Positions 35,182-47,927 of a DNA stretch of 64,000 nucleotides are shown piece by piece. The stretch is taken from NCBI GenBank assembly GCA_007258455.2, contig VDFB02275624.1, positions 22,486-86,485 on the forward strand, written 5' to 3'. Both the position numbers and the translations under genes were made by a program. Each line of letters begins with the position of its first letter. Position 1 is the first letter of the stretch. The DNA comes from Sequoia sempervirens. Lineage: Eukaryota; Streptophyta; Pinopsida; Cupressales; Cupressaceae. The notes below the pieces were generated by a model. It saw nothing but the letters and a program-made list of their open reading frames with translations. It made no database searches and was not told where the DNA came from.

Positions 35182-36287
35182 ACACTATGTAAAACATGGG
35201 AAGCCTTCCAACAAGACCACCACATGTAGTGTATCAACAACGTAGCATCCCATCAAAAAGACAATACATTTCACAACAAACAATATTATGAACCTTCAAA
35301 TAAAAAATATCAACAAGGAAAATCACAACAAAATCCAAAAGAACAAGGTGTACCCAAAATGAACTACCAAGGTACTCTTCAAAATCCACAACAACAAGGT
35401 GTACCCCAAATGAAATAACAAGGTACTCCTCAAAATACACAACAACAAGGTGTACCCCCAATGAACTACTAAGGTACTCCTCAAATTCCACAACATCAAG
35501 GTATTCCTCAACAACAACATCAATGCATACCCCAAATGCATCATCAAGGTATTCATCAACACAAACAAGGTGTACCTTGAACAAACTACCAAGGTACTCC
35601 TCAAAATCCACAACAACAAGGTGTACCCCAATCAAACTACCAAGGTACTCTTCAAAATCCACAACAACAAGGTGTACCCCAAATGAACTACCAAGGTACT
35701 CCTCAAAATCCACAAAAACAAGGTGTACCCCAAATGAACTACCAAGGTACTCCTCAAAATCCACAACAGCAAGGTGTACCCCAAACGAACTACCAAGGTA
35801 CTCCTCAAAATCCACAACAACAAGGTGTACCCCAAATGAACTACTAGAGTACTCTTCAAAATCCACAACAACAAGGTGTACCCCAAATGAACTACCAAGG
35901 TACTCCTCAAAATCCACAACACCAAGGTATACCCCAAATACAACATCATGGTATTCTGCAAACCCAAACCCAAACTCAAACTCCTATTCCACAACAACAG
36001 GGTGTACCTCGAACGCAATACCATGGTATCCCTCAAAATAAATATCAAGGAGTTCCACACAATCAATACCAAGGGATACCTCAAAATCAATATCAGGGTA
36101 TACCAAAAACTCAACATACCTACCACCCACAACAAGGAATCAATATTCCTTACACACAACATGGTCATCAAGGTCATATACCTACATAACATCCCATTTA
36201 TGACCAAACAAATTTCATAGGAAAACAAAGCTACAATGCACAAAATCCTCAAGCAAGCATACCAATTAATGACATAAACGTGCAACT
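35182..36287 (+). pseudogene. Element F gag, Q/P-rich repeat part (cut by element C)
   Basis: This continues F's gag after element A. It opens with RPPHVVYQQRSIPSKRQYIS-like text and passes a stop and a frame change at about 35285-35315. It then enters a tandem 17-residue repeat, GVPQMNYQGTPQNPQQQ, at about 35347-36030, followed by diverged YQGIPQNQ units to the stop at 36187-36189. Stops interrupt several units (about 35416, 35467, 35578 and 35845). At 36288 the LTR of element C begins. The long - strand frames here (35234-36441) are shadows of the repeat. Confidence 0.7.
35347..36030 (+). repeat. 51-bp tandem repeat in F gag
   Basis: Units start at 35347, 35398, 35449, 35500 (69 bp, altered), 35569, 35620, 35671, 35722, 35773, 35824, 35875 and 35926. 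That is an exact 51-bp (17-codon) period with one longer unit. Neighbouring units differ by a few bases, mostly keeping the reading frame. Degenerate copies continue to about 36160. Confidence 0.92.
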
Positions 36288-37479
36288 TGTTGTGTGGTCT
36301 CACAACACACCCCATTTTTCCCTTTGGAAAAATGTGGATGCCCTCTTCTCCTTTTCTTTTCCTTGCTTTGTGTTTTTTTTTCACTCGTTTTGGCATTTTT
36401 TTGATGCTCGATCGGTTGCTAATTGCCTCTTTCATTTTCACTTGGTCTTTTTGTTGTTATATCCTTTTTATTTCCCAATTTTGGTGTTTCGGTATGCTTG
36501 TAATGTTTAGTCTATTACCAGAAACCAGAATCTCAGAGTCCTGCATTTGAGCCAAAAGAAATTGTATCTTCAAAAGATACTAGCTTCGCCTGGTATTTCA
36601 TTGATCAAAATTTCAATCTCGGTAATTTCCTTTCTTATCAAAGTCTAGTATTTTATTGTTTCTTTCTAAAAGTCGGAAACCAGAGAGTCTATTTTAAAAT
36701 TGTGTTAAATTTAGCTTTTAGACTTTGCTTCCAGTCTTTCCTTTTGTTCCTATTTTCTTTTTCTCAAAAGGTATTTCCCAGATGTCGTGTTGTTTGCTCC
36801 TTTCAGAAACAATATTGGAAAGCTTTAATCTTGGTGATCAGTAGTTGATTATATATCTTTCAATAACGTATACCTTGCAAAGAACTAGCATGGAATTTGA
36901 TTGCCACGTATAATCACCGCATTGTCTTTCTTCTCAAATAATGGGCGAGCGCAAAAATCTAGGTGTTCGTGATTTGGACCATAATTCGTAATGATTTCAC
37001 CTTTATTCTAGGAATTAATGTGAAATAACATGTAATTAATGAATGTGGAAAACTACATGTGTACTTGACATCACCTCAAGCATGCAATTTCCTTTTCAAC
37101 ACTCCACTTCACATCATATTGCAAATTTGCTAAAGACATTGAATTAACGAAACAACATTGTCACGCAAAGAGAGGTAAAATTCTGAGAAACTAAAATGCA
37201 GCTACCAAGGGTTTTGAAGTTGCATTATGAAGAATCACCATTAATAACCAGAACCAGGTATGTTCTGAATAACTGATACTTTGTTAAGAGTTTCTCAAGA
37301 TAAAAATCTTGATAATGGTATTTCCCAGTCTAAAATTGAAATGCTAATTATTCTCTAAACTATTGAATTTAATCAACAATGAATTGAAAATTCTATAAAA
37401 CGTAAGTTTTGGTTGAATCTAACCCAAACTCACACACAAGGCACATATTCTAAAAATTGTAAAGCACATTATATACAAA

Positions 37480-40400
37480 ATGAGTACTTCTGACGCAAGG
37501 GAAAAAGATGAATTCATGTATTGCAATTCACAAGCAGTACCCATCAAGGTAGTGGTTACAGATACCCACATGGGATGGTCTCCTGACATTTAAATTCGCT
37601 CACGACTATTACAAGAGAAGGTTTCCCAATGTACCAAGAGTGTTGTGGCAAAAAAATTACTTCCTACAAGAGGGTTTCCGCCAGCAATGGAAGCTCTTGA
37701 ATTAGTTATGTAATGTATAAATCATTATAACCTAGCTAGGAGGTTTGTTGAGAAAGAAGGGAGAGTTTATGTAGATCTACCTAATAAAGGAATCATATAC
37801 ACATTTGGTCTCCCCATTTACACACATATTTCCAATGTTGAACTGAAGACTAAGACCAAGACATATCAGAGTGTTGAAGAGTGTAATTAAGAAATTATGA
37901 GCACCCAGTGGTGCCAACATCCAATTACGCAAAACACCAAGGTAATTCAAAGGTCTATGTTTAAACAAGAAATGCAAGACATTATAACTTTTCTAAGAAG
38001 AGTAGTTGGTTTAAGAGATGTTAGCAAATTCGAACCCTAGATGTTCATCATAATATCTCGCATGATGGAGGGTCCTGTGGAGCTTCAATGGGGAAAATTA
38101 ATAAGCGACAAACTACATGAATAGATTACTACATTCCTCAAAACCATATGCTTCTACATGCCATCATATGTCATTTACTCTTGTGCTATGAGAGCCAGTA
38201 AACAAGGATTGAAACAGATTGGTACCTTGGGCACAAAATTTGGCAACAGTTTGATATATGCACATCTACCCCAGATCATTGTCCACGAGTATAAAGATGA
38301 TTACAAAAAAGTGAATGGTTTGTTCTCTATGAAATTGATGAGAACAATGGAAGTTGATAAAGCTAAGAGAATATCCCTGGAAACACAAAGTGTCATTCGA
38401 CCTATGGGAAGCTGGTACATACAAATCCCAACTTACTCCTACATTAGAGTGGAGGGATTTGATGTACACCCATTCATGTTGCCTAGGTATCCTATAGATA
38501 AAATTGTTTTATTAGAATTAGTGAGACAATTAAAACCATCTCAAGCTCTTTATAGCCATGCTCCTAAAAAGGCTTCTTTCAAATTTCCCAATACAATAGG
38601 AAATTATAAGTGCAATGCAATTAGAGTGACTGATTTGTGTGAAGAAGAACTAAGGACCTACCATTTTGAAGAATTTTTTCTTAAGAGAGTGTATTATGAT
38701 ATTGAAGGAAATATTGCTAAAAATATAGTTGGTTTTCATGCTCATGTGCCTCATTTAGAAGATTATTTGCTTAACTATGAAGACGAGCAGGTGGCAAGAA
38801 GAAGAAATTATGAAAGAATGACTTTAAGATTTGCTCGGATGCTCAAGCTTTATGACATCTTGGACCAATTAGAAGAAGTTTAAGGTGAGGTTTTGAACCA
38901 AATTTACAATGATGACAGGGTATATGATGAACCCATTCCAGACCCAGGTGTTGATGATGAAGATATGAAATCAATTGATGACTTTACCAAACCAGTTTTA
39001 AGGATACTTAACACTAGATTAATGATTTTTAAAAATGTTTAACAGAAAGAGGAATTGAACCTATCTTCTAAGAAGATAAAACAAGGAAACAAAGAGATGA
39101 AACTGATTTTGAAAGTGGAGAGCCTACCAAGAAGAAAAGAAATACTAGTAAGGCTACTCCAGGTGTTAGGACTGAAGAAAGAACCCCTGAAACTATAAGA
39201 CAAGAAGTTCCCATAAAACCATCTGACAAACAAAAAGATGCATAAACAAGTAAGGATAAATCAAAAGTAAAACCTAAAGGTACATCTTCCTCCATGGCTA
39301 AACCTAGAACAAGAGTAATTATTGATGAAGGAAAATGAGAAACATAAAATGTTGGCGCACAAACCAGGTCTGCATCTCAAAGGGTTGCAACATTATTTAC
39401 CTATCCCCCCTCTGTTAATATGGCTAGTATGAAACAAGCACTGGGAGGGACTCCTATAGCTCTAGAGGAAGTTTCTAAAGAAGGTGAAGCAAGAATTAAA
39501 GAACTGATGGAAATATGGGGTGCTATGTGGGAGAAAGTGAAAGAAAATAAGTCTATATACAAACCCATGGTATACCCAGTGATAGAAGAAATTCAGGATA
39601 CAAGCTCTAACCCCATAAATGTTGAAGAAGATTTTATTCAAGGAATGCTTGCCTCAGAGGCTGGAAACCCTAGCGTACTTGAAATGGAAGTAGGGGATAC
39701 TTTAGAGAAAAATCCTATTAATGAAAGAATTGTTGAAGATACTCTTGATTCCCAGCCTTCATTGGGAATGTGCAAAATGTTAATGAATACTCACAAGTCT
39801 TTGAAGAATCAAAGAAAGGTCATGTTGAAACTAAAATTGAAATTGAAATTCTAGAAGAAGAAGCTACACAGTTTACAGGAGATGGAATTGAAAATAGAGA
39901 GAATCTTGGTGTAGCAGTGAATGAAGAAGATAATGTTTAGAGAGATGAAATAGAAATCTAGATAGACAGGAAAATATAAGTCTCCAAATAGAGGAGGCAA
40001 TGTCAAATCCTACCAATCTTGAGTCTATGCAGGATGTTACTAAGGGAACTCCCATTTCAGAAAATGTGGCAAACCAAAGAGAAGAAGTTCCTGAAACAAG
40101 TGGTAAACAAGGAAATGTTGCAGAGGTATAGCAAGATGATGATACACCTGATTGGTTAATTAGGGAATTAGCTTCTCCAATGGAAGTGGAAGTACACCTC
40201 TAAATCTTAATAATTTTATACAAGAAGTACTCCTAAACCTAGGCACAGAGCAAAGACAAAGCATGTCATATAGAGGAATAAAGATGGCAATAGAACTCAT
40301 GCAGACATACATCTAAGAGTTAATACAGAATAATGTAATATCAGGACATGAAATTTCATTTCCAGGAAAGTGGAAGAAATAGCTGAAAAGGGAAGGTGAA

Positions 40401-40708
40401 ATGTTAATACAATGTATTGAAAGATTTGAAAGAGTCATCGTCGAGTGCAAAGGATTGATCAGTGAAAATCAAAAATTTATTGAAATATTGACACATCAAG
40501 GTTTTGATCCCCAAACATTAGGAGAGGAGGAAAAGGAATCCAAAGCTTTCAAAGAATGGATAGAAAGGATAAATAGAGATCCCATTAATAATACAGTGCA
40601 AAAATGTTCTTGCCAAGTATGAAGCAGATAAAGCATAGAAAAATGATCTCATACTTCGAGAAACTGAAGAAAATATTATGCTCAAGCTCACATGGAAAGA
40701 AATATGAA
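37480..40708 (+). pseudogene. U3-encoded ORF of element C, 5' LTR copy
   Basis: This is the homologue of 59909-63663. ATG 37480 starts MSTSDAREKDEF and the first in-frame stop comes at about 37591. The best piece is 241 codons at 38158-38883, with YVIYSCAMRASKQGLKQIG, FMLPRYPIDKIVLLELVRQL, DLCEEELRTYHFEEFFLKR and RMLKLYDILDQLEE. A charged K/E/T-rich region follows (39060-40200; 144 open codons at 39420-39854). The C-terminal part is shortened by the 493-bp and 35-bp deletions. No domain is recognised. The pieces look protein-like and match the other copy residue by residue. Confidence 0.65.
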
Positions 40709-41118
40709 GGATTTCAAAAGAGTGCATGCATCAAATATTAAGAGCTTTCTGAGAATATCAGCCAAAGAAAGAAGGAAGAGTCCCAGAACCCGAGTCCTAA
40801 GCAAAAAGGAAAGAACCAGATATCGGATACTGGAAATATGATGAAGTTTATTTTGGTTTCAATTTTAAAATTTGCAAGTTGATCCTAGTCCCAGTAGATG
40901 TTCCTCATTCTAATAGTTTAGAAGGAAGCTAGTAGTTTTGAGTGACATAAATGTTTGTGTTGAAGTATGAAGAAAAGTGTTGTTGCAAATGAAGTCAAAG
41001 CCTTGACTATTCTAGAATGTTCTTGATGACAGTTGGCAGATTGCCACATGCCACACTTTAATTTTTTGTTTATGTTTCTCTGAATACTTTTTTAAGTTGA
41101 ACTTTTGGGGCCTTGTTT

Positions 41119-41128
41119 CTATAAAAGG
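41119..41128 (+). promoter_or_regulatory. TATA box of element C 5' LTR
   Basis: CTATAAAAGG, in a T/C-rich context, lies about 130 bp before the LTR end and is the best TATA box in the LTR. Transcripts would start near 41150, giving a very short R-U5 and leaving the large ORF upstream in U3. The matching site of the 3' LTR is beyond the window. Confidence 0.6.
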
Positions 41129-41265
41129 CCACCTCCTCCCATATTTTTATTTTAAGTTCAAAAATTTTGAATGTCGAAGGAGCATAAACCTTTTTAAGTT
41201 TTGTTCTTTTTTCCTTTTTTCTGAACCATTCTGGCGTAAAACTTTGTATGCACGTAGACATTAAT

Positions 41266-41278
41266 TGATATCAGAGCT
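41266..41278 (+). other. Element C primer-binding site (iMet-like)
   Basis: TTGATATCAGAGC resembles TGGTATCAGAGC (initiator tRNA-Met) with one change in the core. It lies five bases after the LTR end GTAGACA. Confidence 0.65.
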
Positions 41279-41280
41279 TT

Positions 41281-42180
41281 ATGGATAGCCTATCTTAGTA
41301 TATTTTTTAGTTGTTTTTGCAAGTTCAACCAAACAAGGTTGTATGTTGCGTCGTTTAAGGGTGCATACAAAACCTACTCAGTGTCCATAAATGAAACCCT
41401 CTCTTTAAAAGCTTGCACCATTTTATACATAGTTGTGAAGCAATCTGGTGAAATATAAAGCGGTTTTCTCTGTTTTGATTAATTCTTTGGGGCATCCATG
41501 GAGAATAACCAGGAGAAACTTTTATTTTTCAGTATTTTTTATACTTTGTTTTAGAATAGATGTTTAATATTTTGAAAATGTTTGAAAAAAAAAAAAAGAA
41601 TATAAATGAATGGAAAGAATTTTGTTGAAAATCTTTTATTTTCCATAAAATTGTTGAATGCTTAATGCTAAATATAATTAAGTGATAGCAAAGAATTTGT
41701 TATATTCATGAAATATTATGTTGAATCTTTTGATTTCATGATGTTATTCAATGAATGAGGATAAATTTTATGTGAAATATTTACAATTCTTAGCAAAGCT
41801 GGAAATAGTCATAGTCCCCTTGAGATTAACAGCAAATGTCACATCATTACCCGAGAGCGACCCTTGTGCAACCATGACCTAGTTATCAAAGACTTCAGAT
41901 TGAATGAAAGCCAATCTTTGTCCTATGAATCCAAAATTTACCTTTAGGTTGTCTTTGTTCCATATCTTTCAAGAAGGATAGGCTCTTCATGGTCTTATCT
42001 TTGGAGATTTTATTCGACCTGTTCACTACGATTAAAACCATCATCAATAGGAATTAGCACTAGAAGGAGGGCCTATTATCATTATTTTTGGTTTCGTTAG
42101 GTTTTAAATTGGATTTCCATAGAATTACTAGATCTTGATCTAGTGATCCTTGGGTGACCTTAGTCAAGCTTAGTGGTCTA
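41281..42180 (+). other. Element C leader
   Basis: About 900 bp of AT-rich sequence between PBS and gag with no ORF of note. It contains an A-run at 41584-41596. I see no other feature. Confidence 0.5.
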
Positions 42181-44132
42181 ATGTCATCTAGATCTCAAAA
42201 TTCCATAAGTTTAAGTGCAAGTCCAAAGATTCCAATTGTTATTGCACCATCACCTCCTATAGTGATGGCATTCTTTAATGTGGAACCACTAATCCAATTT
42301 GTCATGTATAATGATTTACCTAAAAATCCTAATAAGTTGTGTCCTAAGTATTATTTTCATAAAGATGTTGAAGAGCATATCAGTATATTCAAAGATACAC
42401 ACTTTCTAGCAAGAATTCAGCATGAAGATGTCGTATGTCAGTTCTTCCCATATAATTTGAGTGATGAAGTTTACTAGTGGTATATAAATTTTCCTCGCAA
42501 TTCTATCAGATCATGGAAAGACATGGAAACTCAATTATTAGCCAGGTTTAGAACACCGACTAACCCTGCTTTGTTATATCATCAATTTTCTCTAATCAAG
42601 AGGTTTAAAGGCGAACCTAAAACTGCTTTCAATGATAGATTTCAAAAGGCTTATTCTAGGTTACAAGCACATTATGTAGTGGATAATTTGTCTACTATCA
42701 TGGTTTATTATACAGTAGTAGATTCTTTAATTGCTATGTTTGTGAAGCGAAGAGAAAATCCTCCCACTACTTTACCAAAAGCCTATGTCGGAGCCATAAG
42801 TGTAAATTTAGAAATGAAACATCTCATAAATGGATTGTCCACAAATGGCAGAAATAGATCGAATATTTACCCTACCTCAAATGTAAATGGAGTCCCTGTA
42901 GGTCATCCTATGGATCCTAATGCTTATCCTATAGTAGTCCAGAATGGGACATTTCCTCAAAATACCTTCTTACAACCGAGAAATAGTTGAGCTTTAGTCC
43001 CTCACCATGGTCCAACTATTACAGAGTTGCGTCCTAATGGAAATTCTTTTTCTCACAAACTCAAGAAAATAAAACTGCTAAAATTTATGAGGAAAAGGAA
43101 GACATGAAAGAAATTATAGCTCAACTCAAAAGATTAACCACAGAGGTTACACAATTATGAAATCAAAATTTCTATTCTTAGAATAATAATCAAAATTTGC
43201 AAAACTGAGTGTATAACACTCCTAGGCCACCTAGACCTTGGAATACATGCCCTAATAAAGGGGGAGTATCCACACCTTTAGATAATCTTGATGAAAAGTA
43301 TACATCAAAAGTGAACTTATCTAACCTTGCAATGAACAATTGGTGTAGAATTCATAATAAAAATGCTCATACTGAAGTGGATTGTTCACAATTTAAAATA
43401 GCTTCAGACATTTTCCTTGTTGCTAATCATTACAATGAGCATTGCAATTCTCATCCTCCTAAAGGAAATGAATTAGTTCTGGTAGGATATGACTATGCTT
43501 TAGTCCCTGAAAGTTATGAACACTTCAAATTACCTACTACTATCACAAGTCATGCTCATGAATATGAAGGTGATAATTCAACTATGACTTTGGAAACATA
43601 TACTTTCCCTTATCAAGACGAAAACAAGCCTCAAGAAATGGATGAGATACATGCTTTCCAACAGTATCAGAAGGGACATAATTACAAAACGAGGAACAAT
43701 ATTAACAGTGGAGGTAAATTCAATGGGCCTTTAATAACATCCATCCCCCCTAATAATATGAGTACTCCACCTGATGACAAATCAACTAATAATCATGGGT
43801 TTCCTAAGGTGACCTCTTACTACAATTCATCAAATATTTCAAAGGGTGAAAAGATAGACTCCACGGACCAAAACAATTTGACTAACTATTTAGCAGAGGA
43901 AATTAAGAAGGTAAAGATTAGCCTTTCTCAATTAGAATTTCTTAAGACACCTATGATCAAGAAATCTTTCTTAAGCATGTTGGAAAATTTTCCTAAAGAA
44001 AGCAAATTCAAAGACCTTCAAGTGAAAGATAGTCAGTTCAAAACAAAAGATAAGAACATTATTCCCATAGCAAACACGCAAGTAGCCTTTTACAAAGGGA
44101 AATTAGAGTCCCACCATTTTTTCTCACTTTGA
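42181..44132 (+). pseudogene. Element C gag
   Basis: ATG 42181 is the first in frame. The gag domain spans two in-frame pieces separated by a TAG at about 42475: NKLCPKYYFHKDVEEHISIF, then SWKDMETQLLARFRTPTNP and FNDRFQKAYSRLQAHY. Stops and frame changes at 42988-43208 lead to the third piece (43209-44132). That piece carries an intact knuckle-like WCRIHNKNAHTEVDCSQFK (CX2HX4HX4C) and a long hydrophilic tail ending before protease. Gag coats element RNA. At least three lesions make it inactive. Confidence 0.83.
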
Positions 44133-44641
44133 GAATACTTGGTAAGAATCTTCATAACTGTTTAGTAGACTCTGGAGTGTCTACTAACATGATGTCGTTA
44201 TCCATATGTTAGACATTAGGGTTAACCCCTACAAATTCTTTAAAGAAAGTCACTCAACTTGACAAGATAGAGGTAAATGTAGTAGAAGAGTTGAAAAATA
44301 TTCACATGCAATTGGCTTTTAACCCTAGAATCCAATATTATATTGGCATTAAGTTGTGGAGATACTTGATACTTATGGTATACTTCTAAGTAGAGATTGG
44401 TCCAAAACATTGAATAGATACATCGCCACCAATTTCTCACACATATGGTTACTGTGGAAAGGAGTTTCTAATAAAATTTGAATTGAAAGAGAACCACACA
44501 TGAAGTACATGATCACAGATTATTATAAAAAAATAAAGTTCTATATGTCAATGTAGAGCCAGAAGTTTACAAAATACGAAGTTCAGGAGTTACAATTGAG
44601 GAAGTTTTTACTTGCGATGCTAAGAAATCTAAAGAACTAAT
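44105..44641 (+). pseudogene. Element C aspartic protease (cut by element B)
   Basis: After the gag stop the next frame gives LRILGKNLHNCLVDSGVSTN, with the D-S-G catalytic triad of a retroelement protease. Stops follow at about 44210 and 44390. The sequence runs into element B at 44642, where CTAAT is duplicated, and continues at 53195. Confidence 0.78.
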
Positions 44642-45892
44642 TATTGGACATTATGGCTGTGTTGCTGATATGTGGTTGTCATTGATGTCAAAACTATTAG
44701 CATCATTGTATTAAAGGTTGTATATGTCAAGGATATTGAGAAATTTATGAAAGAAATAGTTAGAAAGTTGGCTGTTGCCAATGGAATTGAGAAGGTCATG
44801 AAGGTGTCCTATTCTATACGTTGGAGATAAACTATTATGGACTAAAGGGTTTATTTTTTAGAGTATCTAGATCATCTACCTAAAGTTTCAGAAGTCTGAG
44901 TGTTGATTTGATCATGTTGTGGTTTGACAGTATTTATGTGGTCTTTGCCAGTGTTCCTGAGTGAAGATTGTGTGATTCTAATAATCTCAGTTGTTGTGGA
45001 TGCTTCTATATTAGTTCCTAGTGTTCTTGGATGCTTCATATCATTCTCCATAATTCTTGTACGTCCACATTGAATGGTGTGCTTGTGGTCAAATATTTTT
45101 CTTGTGCATGTTCGGGTTTTTATGTTCCTGGACAACATGATGGTGGTAACATGTTGTGGATCCTTGAAAAGTAAAATTTGAATGTTTGGCATGCTCGTGA
45201 ATATTTTTTTGGGTCTCATCATTGTATTGGCCGATGGTGTTTAGATCCACATTGAAAATTTAATTGTAAATTTGGGCCAACATTGCAAATATGTTTTATT
45301 TTTTCTAGTCGACCAAGTTGTTGATGTAATCCATGATGTGGATATATAAGATCAATTTCCTCATCAGTGTAAAGTGTTTTGGGTGTTCTCCCATGTGTGT
45401 ATGTACAAATATCATTCGATTGCAAAGCAGAGTGTGAAGAAGACTGAGCAAAGTGTGAAGTAGTTTGAATGAAAAGTGGAGTTTTTTGTGCTTAATTGGA
45501 ACTGTAATCAAGCTTGTGCAGAAGTTATTTTCTCAGTTCGTACCCTTTGTATTTAATCATATTCTATATTGTTGGGAAATGAGCCCCTTTTTTAACTAAG
45601 CAATGAGCTCTAGGCAGTGTTCCTAAATGCATGTGCATTCCCCTTTATTATTTTCATTATACTTTTAACAGGGTATAATATTGTGGACTAACATCCACCG
45701 TGGTTTTTTCCCCTAAAAGGGTTTCCAAGTAAAAAATCTTGGTGTTCTCTGTCTCTCTGATGTGTTAATAGTTTATGGTTAATTGTTTATTCATCAAATC
45801 TAAGATTAAGTTAAGTAAAGTTTGAAAAAAAAATTATTTTGAGACAACTGATTCACCTCCCCTCTCAGTTGTATGTCCTTTTTTTGCTGACA
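44642..45892 (+). repeat. Element B 5' LTR
   Basis: 1,251 bp, starting TATTGGACAT (expected TGTTGG) and ending GCTGACA. Its partner is 51947-53194. A TATATAAG box is at 45343-45350. The AGTGAGC...CTAGGCAGTGT segment is shared with element H. Confidence 0.92.
45341..45350 (+). promoter_or_regulatory. TATA box of element B 5' LTR
   Basis: GATATATAAG lies about 540 bp before the LTR end and is conserved at 52645-52654 in the 3' LTR. It is the best promoter candidate in this LTR. Confidence 0.55.
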
Positions 45893-45893
45893 A

Positions 45894-45906
45894 TTGGTAT
45901 TAGAGT
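45894..45906 (+). other. Element B primer-binding site (initiator tRNA-Met type)
   Basis: TTGGTATTAGAG directly follows the LTR end after one base. It has one change from TGGTATCAGAG, the standard plant copia PBS. Confidence 0.9.
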
Positions 45907-45947
45907 AGGTTCCTCTAAAGAAGTCTAAAACTTTGAGCTAATACAGG

Positions 45948-46980
45948 ATGGCATCATACAAGGATAGTCCTAGATTTGATGGAACTAACTACTTACTGTG
46001 GAAACTCAGGATGGAATGTAGCCTAAGGTGTATTGGCGAAGCTTATTAGAAGATTACAAAAGATCAATATGTTATTCCTCAAAATGGTCCCTCCACTACC
46101 GATGAGATCAAAGAAGTTGAAAATAATAGCAGGGCTATTGAAACTTTGGTTAGTGCTCTAACAAATTCAAAGATGGTGAAAGTGATAGGTCTAAAGATAA
46201 CTCATGAGATTTGGACGAAGCTGGAAACTTTGTATGAAGAAGATGTATAGGTCAAGATGGCTAAGCTATAGAGTCTGAAAGGAAAGTATGAGAATTTGAA
46301 GATGGGTGAAGATGAAAATATCACTTCTTTTATGCAAAAGGTAAATGAAATAGTGATGGGTATTAGATGTGTTAGTGGTTCCCTAGAAGAGGATGAAATT
46401 GTGGCTAATATACTCAGATCCTTGCCTCCCTCCTACAAAGTGAAGGCTTGTGCTATTGAGGAACTCAAATCAGTGATGAAGATGACAAGAGATACGATGT
46501 TTGGTAAGCTTGTTGCTTTTGAATTAAGTGAATTTGGTGAATCTATTCTGAAGACTGAATCTACATTCAAGGCTACTAAATCTAGAAGTAACAAGCAAAG
46601 ATATAATCCAAGAGAGTGTTCTAAAAAGATATCCAAGTATGATGGAGAACTGAAACAGCTTGAAGATAAAGAAAGAGAGGTAGAAGAGTTGGAAGCATTG
46701 ATTGTAAAGAAAGAAGGTAGAGGAAAAGTTAAGTATGAAGGTGTATTTCCTATTAAATGTTTTTCTTGCAATAAAATAGGTCATTTTGCATCAAGGTGTC
46801 TTGAAAGAGTTCCTAGATCTAAACCTAACAAGTCTAGATTCCAAAAGAAATGTTACTTTGTTGAAAGAGTGACTAATGATGAGTCTGATAAAGATAATGG
46901 AAATGAAGATGAATGGGTTTTCATTGCTACCATTAAAAATAGTCATGTTGCTACTGAATCTGCTAAAGATGGGAAAGCTC
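45948..46980 (+). pseudogene. Element B gag
   Basis: ATG 45948 opens MASYKDSPRFDGTNYLLWKL, the usual copia Gag start. In-frame stops lie at 46047, 46248 and 46269, and the frame is then open from 46296. The UBN2-type gag domain includes EDENITSFMQKVNEIVMGIR and ANILRSLPPSYK. A CCHC knuckle, CFSCNKIGHFASRC, lies near 46760-46800. A C/T-to-T change could have produced each stop. Confidence 0.88.
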
Positions 46981-47927
46981 TTGCAACCCGAGTTGAAGAA
47001 AAGGATGAGTGGGTTATTGATAGTGGATGTTCACATCATATGACTAGTGATAAAAGAAAATTTGTAAGTCTAGAGAATTATGATGGTGGAGTTGTAAGGT
47101 TTGGAGATAACAATGTTGGTGTGATTCGTGGCATAGGTTCTATTTGTCTTGGTGGTAAGCATAACACTAATGATGTTCTTTATGTTGAAGGCTTGAAGCA
47201 CAATCTTTTGAGTGTTGGACAAATGGTGGAAAAAGCCTATGATCTACAATTCAAAGATGGGAGATGCAGGATACGTGGAAGTTCTGCAATATGATTACTA
47301 CAGGTAAACAGACAAAAGGAAATATTTTTCACCTAAATACTGCTAGTGAGAGTTGTTTAAATACTCAAGTAGATGAAAGATGGTTGTGGAATAGGAGGTT
47401 GTGTCATGTGAATTTTGATAACATTGTCAAGGTAAGTTCCACTCAAGCAGTGAGAGATCTACCTAAGTTAATAAAGCCTACTAACACAATTTGTAAGGAG
47501 TGTCAAATGGGTAAACAAACTAGAGTCTCTAGAGCAAACAGTTTCATTCAAATAATTTTCTGGAGCTGCTACATATTAATCTCCATGGTCCCTCTAGAGT
47601 CAAAAGTATTCATGGAGAAATGTACTTTATGTTGATTATTGATGATTACTCTAGAATGATATGGGTTTCTTTCCTTAAAGAAAAATGTGAAGCATTGGAA
47701 AAGTTCAAAAGTTTCAAGGCTATGGAAGAGAATGAGAAAGGTCTAAAAATTAAATGTCTAAGGTCTGACAAAGGTGGTGAGTTCACCTCCAGAGAGTTCA
47801 ACTCTTTTTGTGATGAACATGGAATCAAAAGATAGTTATCTACTCCCTAAACCCCTCAACAGAATGGATTTACAGAAAGAAAGAATAGAACAATTTTGGA
47901 TGCTACTAGAACAATGATGATAGAATG
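46981..47927 (+). pseudogene. Element B protease and integrase, first part
   Basis: Protease: WVIDSGCSHHMTSDK at about 47010-47055 keeps the D-S-G triad. NDVLYVEGLKHNLLSVGQM follows. A frame change at about 47280 leads to the GAG-pre-integrase segment (LWNRRLCHVNFDN and ICKECQMGKQTR). Integrase core: MLIIDDYSRMIWVSF and IKCLRSDKGGEFTSREF, then stops at 47833 and 47848 and QQNGFTERKNRTILDATRTM. Both Asp and the Glu of the DDE set are visible. Element D interrupts at 47928 with TSD GAATG. Confidence 0.9.

Larger units (their letters stand above)
36288..41260 (+). repeat. Element C 5' LTR
   Basis: This copy is 4,973 bp, matching 58713-64000. Relative to that copy it lacks about 493 bp at 40298/40299 (present as about 62731-63223) and about 35 bp near 40586. 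The ancestral LTR was therefore about 5.5 kb. It ends GTAGACA before the PBS-like TTGATATCAGAGC. A TATA box at 41119-41128 puts R and U5 in the last 110-140 bp, so U3 is nearly the whole LTR. Confidence 0.85.

Noticed and set aside
2575..35186. A perfect TSD for element A
   Set aside because: ACAAC on the left faces ACACT on the right in an AAC-repeat context. A slippage loss is plausible, but the duplication cannot be claimed as perfect.
35234..36441. Long - strand open frames of 227 and 269 codons
   Set aside because: They are antisense shadows of the 51-bp repeat and the flanking sequence. The periodic product arises from the repeat, and the + strand reading gives a plausible Gag.
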